Part shown: piece by piece, positions 6,042 through 9,619 of the stretch
Position numbering within the stretch: the first letter of the stretch is position 1
Layout: every line of letters begins with the position of its first letter
Assembly: GCA_964493075.1 (NCBI GenBank)
Contig: CAZBNU010000162.1
Span: 1-9,619 of the forward strand
Direction: 5' to 3'
Source of the DNA: SLFT01 sp964493075
GTDB taxonomy: Bacteria > Hydrogenedentota > Hydrogenedentia > Hydrogenedentales > CAITNO01
Length of the DNA stretch: 9,619 nt
Position numbers and translations under genes: made by a program
Notes under the pieces: generated by a model
What the model saw: only the letters and a program-made list of their open reading frames with translations
What the model was told of the DNA's origin: nothing
The model's database searches: none

Positions 6042-7089
6042 CAACATTGACATCACCATGAACACCTTCACCCTTCGGGACATTTCCTTTTCCGTGGAGA
6101 CAGGTGATTATTTCGTGCTGCTGGGTGCGTCTGGGGTCGGCAAGACCCTGCTGCTGGAGTCATTGGCAGGATTGGTGCCCATTGACCGGGGAAGCATCTA
6201 TTTGGACGGTCAGGAGTTATCCCCCCTGCGGATTCAACAGCGAGGCATGGGACTTGTCTATCAGGATCAAGCGTTATTCCCCCACATTACCGTACTTCAC
6301 AATATCCTATACGGAATGCCACGCACCAAAGAAAGCCGCTCAAAACGCATCACTGCTGCACAAACACTGGCAGAAGAGGTCGGCGTGAGCCATCTGCTGC
6401 ACCGATACCCCAATACCCTGTCCGGCGGCGAAGCACAGCGGGTGGCGCTGGCGCGTGCGTTGGCAACAAACCCTCGGTGCCTGCTGCTGGACGAACCGCT
6501 GGCGTCGCTGGATTCCCACGCCCGCATTGCACTCCGCGCGCTGCTGCGCAAACTGAACCGCGCTGGACAAACGGTTATCCATGTAACCCACGACTACGAA
6601 GAAGCCTTGTCGCTGGCAACCCATATCGGGGTGATGGAAGAAGGCACCATCGTGCAGACCGGAACGCCCGCGCAGGTTTTCCAGCATCCGGTTTCGGAGT
6701 TCGTGGCACGCTTCATTGGAATCCGCAACGTATTCCCCGGCACACTGGCGGCAACCGAACCGCCCCAACAGGACACCGCCCTGTTCGTCAGCAACACCAT
6801 GCGCTTCCACGTCCTCACGGACGCAACACCCGGCGAAGGCCTGCTGCTGGTGCGCGCCGAAGATGTCACCCTCTCGTTGGAACAACCCGCCTCCAGCGCA
6901 CAAAACAGCTATATAGGGACAGTCACCGATATTGCGCCGGCACGAATCGGTGTTGAGGTCAGTGTGGACATCGGCGTGGCAATCACCGCACTGGTTACGA
7001 GCGATTCCGTGCAGCGACTGGCATTGCAGATGGGCAGTTCCGTCTGGGTCAGTTTCAAGGCAAGCGCCGCGAGGTTTCTGCAACCATGA
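6028..7089 (+). CDS. wtpC: Tungstate/molybdate ABC transporter, ATP-binding protein (WtpC/ModC type)
   Basis: 353 aa from ATG 6028, overlapping the end of wtpB by 14 nt. All ATPase motifs are present: Walker A GASGVGKT (33-40), Q-loop Q79 in VYQDQ, signature LSGGE (131-135), Walker B CLLLDEP (151-157) and switch His H188 in HVTHD. The part from about 220 onward is the regulatory region, ending in a TOBE/MOP-like domain (about 290-350: SYIGTVTDIAPARIGVEVSV and following). In related ModC proteins this domain binds the oxyanion and can inhibit transport when the cell is replete. It powers import through WtpB. The stop overlaps the next start (ATGA at 7086). Confidence 0.94.
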   Translation: MLSVNNIDITMNTFTLRDISFSVETGDYFVLLGASGVGKTLLLESLAGLVPIDRGSIYLDGQELSPLRIQQRGMGLVYQDQALFPHITVLHNILYGMPRTKESRSKRITAAQTLAEEVGVSHLLHRYPNTLSGGEAQRVALARALATNPRCLLLDEPLASLDSHARIALRALLRKLNRAGQTVIHVTHDYEEALSLATHIGVMEEGTIVQTGTPAQVFQHPVSEFVARFIGIRNVFPGTLAATEPPQQDTALFVSNTMRFHVLTDATPGEGLLLVRAEDVTLSLEQPASSAQNSYIGTVTDIAPARIGVEVSVDIGVAITALVTSDSVQRLALQMGSSVWVSFKASAARFLQP

Positions 7090-7667
7090 TTTACGCACCC
7101 AACATGCTGCTTATCGGCGCGGCCTCCCGCAACGTGGGCAAGACCACCTTTGCCTGCGAAATCATCCATCGTTTTTTGGACTCGCCTGTAAGCGCGGCGA
7201 AGGTAACCGCCATACAGGAACGCAACGGCCTGTGTCCCCGCGGCGGCAAGGGATGCGGCGTCTGCACTTCGCTGGAGGGCGACTACTGCATCACCGAGGA
7301 GACCAGCGCTGAAGGGGCAAAAGACACGCAACGTCTGCTTGCGGCGGGAGCAAAGCAGGTCCTCTGGCTGCGAGTGCTGAAAGAAAAATTGGAACAAGGC
7401 GCGCAGGAGCTGCTTGAACAAATTGGAAAAGATATGCCTGTCATCTGTGAGTCCAACAGCCTGCGCACTGCCGTGGTGCCGGGTCTTTTTTTGATGTTGG
7501 AAAATCCGGAAAGTCCACAACGGAAACGGTCCGCAACTGCTGTGCGGCACTATGCCGACATGGTGGTGCACTCGGACGGCCAGCACTTTCTGTTTGACTT
7601 TGATCGCATATCCCTTGCGGCATCTACCTGGCATCTACACCAAGGTATAAGGATACACGAGACATGA
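7086..7667 (+). CDS. P-loop NTPase with Cys cluster, MobB-like but uncharacterised
   Basis: A 193-aa soluble protein. GAASRNVGKTT (11-21) is a Walker A loop of the SIMIBI/MobB style (G-x-x-x-x-x-V-G-K-T). A Cys-rich stretch follows: C50-PRGGKGC57-GVC60-x7-C68, with T61-SLEGDYCITEE around it, which could hold a metal or an Fe-S cluster. Next come a helical region (78-112), then PVICESNSLR (118-127) and VPGLFLML, comparable to the strand in MobB-type GTPases that ends in an acidic residue (E122). The end reads HYADMVVHSDG, also usual for this fold. True MobB acts in dinucleotide cofactor synthesis, whereas archaeal AOR carries the non-nucleotide form, so a different role is possible, for example in tungsten or pterin delivery. 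It has ATGA overlaps with both wtpC and moeA, so it is an integral member of the operon. Fold assignment is fairly sure; function is unknown. Confidence 0.8.
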   Translation: MIYAPNMLLIGAASRNVGKTTFACEIIHRFLDSPVSAAKVTAIQERNGLCPRGGKGCGVCTSLEGDYCITEETSAEGAKDTQRLLAAGAKQVLWLRVLKEKLEQGAQELLEQIGKDMPVICESNSLRTAVVPGLFLMLENPESPQRKRSATAVRHYADMVVHSDGQHFLFDFDRISLAASTWHLHQGIRIHET

Positions 7668-8839
7668 TTTCATCCGCTGAAGCCCTGAAACAGATACTGG
7701 ACTGTGCGCGCCCGTTGCCGACGGAGAGAGTTTCCCTGAGAGACGCATGCGGACGGGTGCTGGCGCAGGATGTTGCAAGTGATGTGGACATGCCCCCCTT
7801 CAACAAGTCCGCCATGGACGGGTTCGCCTGCCGCCGCGAGGATTTGCCGGGACCGTTGTGCGTGATTGAAACCGTACAGGCAGGGGCTCTCCCAACACGG
7901 CCCGTGGGCAAAGGGGAATGCGCCAAAATTATGACAGGCGCCAAGGTGCCGAACGGGGCGGATTGCGTGGTTATGGTGGAGCATACCGAAGCGGAGGGCA
8001 ACGGCAACATCCGCTTTATGAAAGCCGCAACAGATGCAAATGTCTGCCTGCAGGGTGAAGATGTCCGCGCCGGGGACATGCTGCTGCGCTGTGGCGTTCG
8101 GTTGGAACCGCGCCATATCGCCGTGCTGGCTGCTGTGGGATGTGTGGAACCGGAAGTGGCATGTCTGCCCCGTGTCGCCATCATCACCACGGGCAATGAA
8201 CTTGTAGAGCCGACAGAAGTGCCGGGGCCATCGCAGATTCGCAACACCAACGGCTGGCAACTCCGGGCGCAGGTGGAGCAAACCGGTGCGGTGGTGAACT
8301 ACTACGGCATTGTGCCCGATGTGGAAACGGATCTGGATGCGGCGTTAAAACGCGCCATCAACGAAAACGACGTGGTGCTCCTTTCCGGCGGCGTTTCTAT
8401 GGGCGACTACGATTTTGTGCCGGACATCATGACCCGGAACAGCATCAGGATTCTCTTTGATTCCATCTCAATGAAACCCGGGAAACCGACCACCTTCGGT
8501 GTGGGAACATCAGTGTATTGTTTTGGCCTGCCGGGAAATCCTGTTTCCGCATTCCTGCAATGTGAAACGCTGGTCAAGCCCTTCCTGTTTGCGCTGATGG
8601 GACATGCATTCCAACCGCTCTGGACCAGTCTTCCCCTCGCCAATACCTATACGCGAAAGAAAGCGGACAGGGAAGCATGGGTCCCCGTGCTGCGTACCCC
8701 AGCGGGCGCAGTTCAACCCAAGACCTATCACGGTTCCGCTCACATTGCCGCCCTGGCGGATGTCTACGGGTTTATGGTAATTCCGCAATCAGTTACGACC
8801 ATAGAAAAGGCCGCAACAGTTAACGTCTGGACGCTATAG
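7664..8839 (+). CDS. moeA: MoeA-family molybdopterin molybdenum/tungsten transferase
   Basis: 391 aa, close to the family length of about 400. MoeA inserts molybdate or tungstate into adenylylated molybdopterin made by MogA. Motifs in order: PPFNKSAMDGFA (44-55; D52 aligns with a functional Asp of the family), AKIMTGAKVPNGADCVVMVE (87-106), ITTGNEL (174-180), QIRNTNG (191-197), SGGVSMGDYDFVPD (241-254), KPGKPTTFG (271-279) and GLPGNPVSAF (288-297), then the C-terminal domain IV (about 320-391). The ATG overlaps the stop of the P-loop gene (ATGA at 7664). Organisms with tungsten enzymes often carry separate MoeA copies for W and Mo; the context suggests that this one serves tungsten, which is inference. 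It is probably the last gene of the operon. Confidence 0.96.
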   Translation: MISSAEALKQILDCARPLPTERVSLRDACGRVLAQDVASDVDMPPFNKSAMDGFACRREDLPGPLCVIETVQAGALPTRPVGKGECAKIMTGAKVPNGADCVVMVEHTEAEGNGNIRFMKAATDANVCLQGEDVRAGDMLLRCGVRLEPRHIAVLAAVGCVEPEVACLPRVAIITTGNELVEPTEVPGPSQIRNTNGWQLRAQVEQTGAVVNYYGIVPDVETDLDAALKRAINENDVVLLSGGVSMGDYDFVPDIMTRNSIRILFDSISMKPGKPTTFGVGTSVYCFGLPGNPVSAFLQCETLVKPFLFALMGHAFQPLWTSLPLANTYTRKKADREAWVPVLRTPAGAVQPKTYHGSAHIAALADVYGFMVIPQSVTTIEKAATVNVWTL

Positions 8840-8876
8840 TTTTTCGGCATCCAGACGCATGAAGGAACTTTTTATT
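8824..8876 (+). terminator. Possible weak terminator after moeA
   Basis: CGTCTGGA (8824-8831) pairs with TCCAGACG (8850-8857) around an 18-nt loop that contains the moeA stop codon. A short CTTTTTATT run follows at 8868-8876. The long loop and the 11-nt distance to the T-run make it weaker than a standard terminator. Confidence 0.35.
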
Positions 8877-9017
8877 CTCTCGCAAATATCCCGACCAACT
8901 CTTTCACCAAATCCAGCCGGATATTGAACTGGTGCAGTCATAAAGGGCCGCGTCGACATATATCGTAAAATAGTAGTCGGCGAATTCACTGAGTAGGCTG
9001 ATTAAAAACTCTTTCAT
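8872..9017 (-). pseudogene. Small minus-strand gene, perhaps frameshifted
   Basis: On the minus strand an AAGGAG site (9025-9030) lies 7 nt before an ATG at 9017. The frame gives 37 residues (MKEFLISLLSEFADYYFTIY and on) to a TGA at 8904-8906. A second frame, opening in the middle, reads LHQFNIRLDLVKELVGIFARE to a TAA at 8872-8874, which looks more protein-like than the first frame's own end. Joined by one indel, the two give a peptide of about 48 residues. It may be a small gene broken by mutation or sequencing error, a real 37-aa gene, or chance. It is not recognised. Confidence 0.3.
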
Positions 9018-9075
9018 CTTCTTTCTCCTTTTCTGGTTGTTTTGGTTTTTCAACGTTAAACTGTTTTCAATGAAA

Positions 9076-9094
9076 TCTTTCAGAATCTGAAAGA
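9076..9094 (-). terminator. Hairpin at the end of the acyltransferase gene
   Basis: TCTTTCAG (9076-9083) and CTGAAAGA (9087-9094) form a perfect 8-bp stem with a 3-nt loop over the stop codon of the minus-strand gene (9080-9082). Downstream on the minus strand only TTTC and ATTG follow, so any terminator activity would be weak. Confidence 0.3.
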
Positions 9095-9619
9095 AGGCAC
9101 GTCTTCTTCAAAGCCTTTTTTTGTTGCCTGGTGCGGGAGCAGAAATTGCCGGTCTGTGAAAGAGATCTCGCTCAATGCTGCGACCGCTTGCCTGACATCC
9201 GCAGCTGGGGTATCCGCTGGCAGCGGTTTTCCAAAACGGACAGTCACGGGACGGGGCAACAGTTCCGGCATTTTCCAAAAGAAACGCCCGCCGGAATAAC
9301 TGAAGATGCTGCCCCACAGGTTGTCCATGTGAACCGGGATAATCGGCGCATCGCAGCCGTTCATAATCCGTTCAAGTCCCCTGCGAAAAGGCAATAGTTC
9401 TCCCGTGCGGGTGAGTCGTCCTTCGGCGAAAATGCAAACGACTTCGCCTGCTTCTATGGCCGCCGTAGCCAAACGCAGTGACTTTGCGTTCTCTTCTGGA
9501 TTGCCGCCTGCGGAGACAGGAAGCACACCCATGAGTTTTGCCATCGGTTTGAGCAGGAAGGCGTTGCAATAACCCTTGTCCCCGATGTAGCGTATCTTGC
9601 GGCCCGTAGAAGCCGACAG
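9080..9619 (-). CDS. PlsC-type 1-acyl-glycerol-3-phosphate acyltransferase domain protein (5' end outside window)
   Basis: The frame is open to the window edge, adding 25 residues (STGRKIRYIGDKGYCNAFLL and so on) before the internal Met at 9544; 179 residues are visible. KLMGVLPVSAGGNPEENAKSL, VVCIFAEGRLTRTGELLPFRRGLERI and PIIPVHMDNLWGSIFS are typical of the PlsC/LPLAT domain as found in Aas and MFS-PlsC-AMP-ligase proteins. FAEGRLTR corresponds to the FPEGTRS block that binds the phosphate of the acceptor. The catalytic H-x4-D motif should lie just outside the window. The protein stops about 35 residues after the domain (KKGFEEDVPSFRF), so no AMP-binding ligase domain follows in this chain. 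It acts in membrane phospholipid synthesis or lysophospholipid repair, and is convergent with and unrelated to the tungsten operon. Confidence 0.88.
   Translation of the reverse strand: MSASTGRKIRYIGDKGYCNAFLLKPMAKLMGVLPVSAGGNPEENAKSLRLATAAIEAGEVVCIFAEGRLTRTGELLPFRRGLERIMNGCDAPIIPVHMDNLWGSIFSYSGGRFFWKMPELLPRPVTVRFGKPLPADTPAADVRQAVAALSEISFTDRQFLLPHQATKKGFEEDVPSFRF

Noticed and set aside
6340..7098. Long open frame on the minus strand inside wtpC (252 codons)
   Set aside because: It is antisense to a complete ABC ATPase with all motifs, and no recognisable domain is seen in the shadow.
8859..8927. Plus-strand mini-frame MKELFILSQISRPTLSPNPA, similar at its start to the minus-strand MKEFLI
   Set aside because: There is no ribosome binding site, and the similarity covers only about 20 A/T-rich bases in inverted order; it is probably chance.
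1..9619. CRISPR arrays, tRNA/rRNA genes, phage or transposase genes
   Set aside because: No regularly spaced repeats, cloverleaf-like sequence or mobile-element protein was recognised on reading both strands.

Overview
The window looks like a tungsten-enzyme and cofactor island from an anaerobic, Gram-negative-type bacterium. The evidence is a tungstopterin aldehyde:ferredoxin oxidoreductase (AOR), a WtpABC-type tungstate/molybdate importer, molybdopterin adenylylation and metal-insertion genes, Sec-type signal peptides, and a PlsC acyltransferase of the kind found in MFS/PlsC/AMP-ligase proteins. The phylum cannot be fixed from sequence alone. Desulfobacterota-like and Kiritimatiellota/Lentisphaerota-like gene styles both fit. 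The GGGGGACA-TTCC-TGTCCCCC hairpin resembles dispersed repeats I associate with the PVC group, but that is recollection and has not been tested. Two runs of exactly 100 N show that this is a scaffolded draft, and the true gap sizes are unknown.

Left part (1-3423, + strand): an exported 192-aa protein resembling the sulfite-oxidase-type molybdopterin-binding fold, then a MOSC-MogA fusion whose C-terminus falls in gap 1 (1384-1483), then the AOR gene. Between AOR and the next operon is a potential 15-bp hairpin that is split by gap 2 (3467-3566). The contig ends carry the same 8 bases, so this gap may be empty.

Right part (about 3580-8839, + strand): a palindrome and a TATAAT box precede a tightly packed operon. 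Its genes are a 62-aa Cys-tailed small protein, a one-domain ModE-like regulator, wtpA, wtpB, wtpC, an uncharacterised P-loop protein with a Cys cluster, and moeA. Most junctions are 1-14 nt overlaps (ATGA or TGATG). The exception is regulator/wtpA, where a small hairpin insertion with a duplicated gene start has separated what looks like a former ATGA overlap.

The genes make a coherent pathway: sense the oxyanion (ModE-like regulator, possibly with the small protein), import it (WtpABC), adenylylate molybdopterin (MogA), insert the metal (MoeA), and deliver the cofactor to AOR. The P-loop protein and the 62-aa protein are the least explained members and the best candidates for undescribed parts of the system. 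The right edge (8840-9619) holds a short intergenic region with a possible small or broken minus-strand gene, followed by the 3' part of a convergent PlsC-type acyltransferase, which is unrelated to tungsten.
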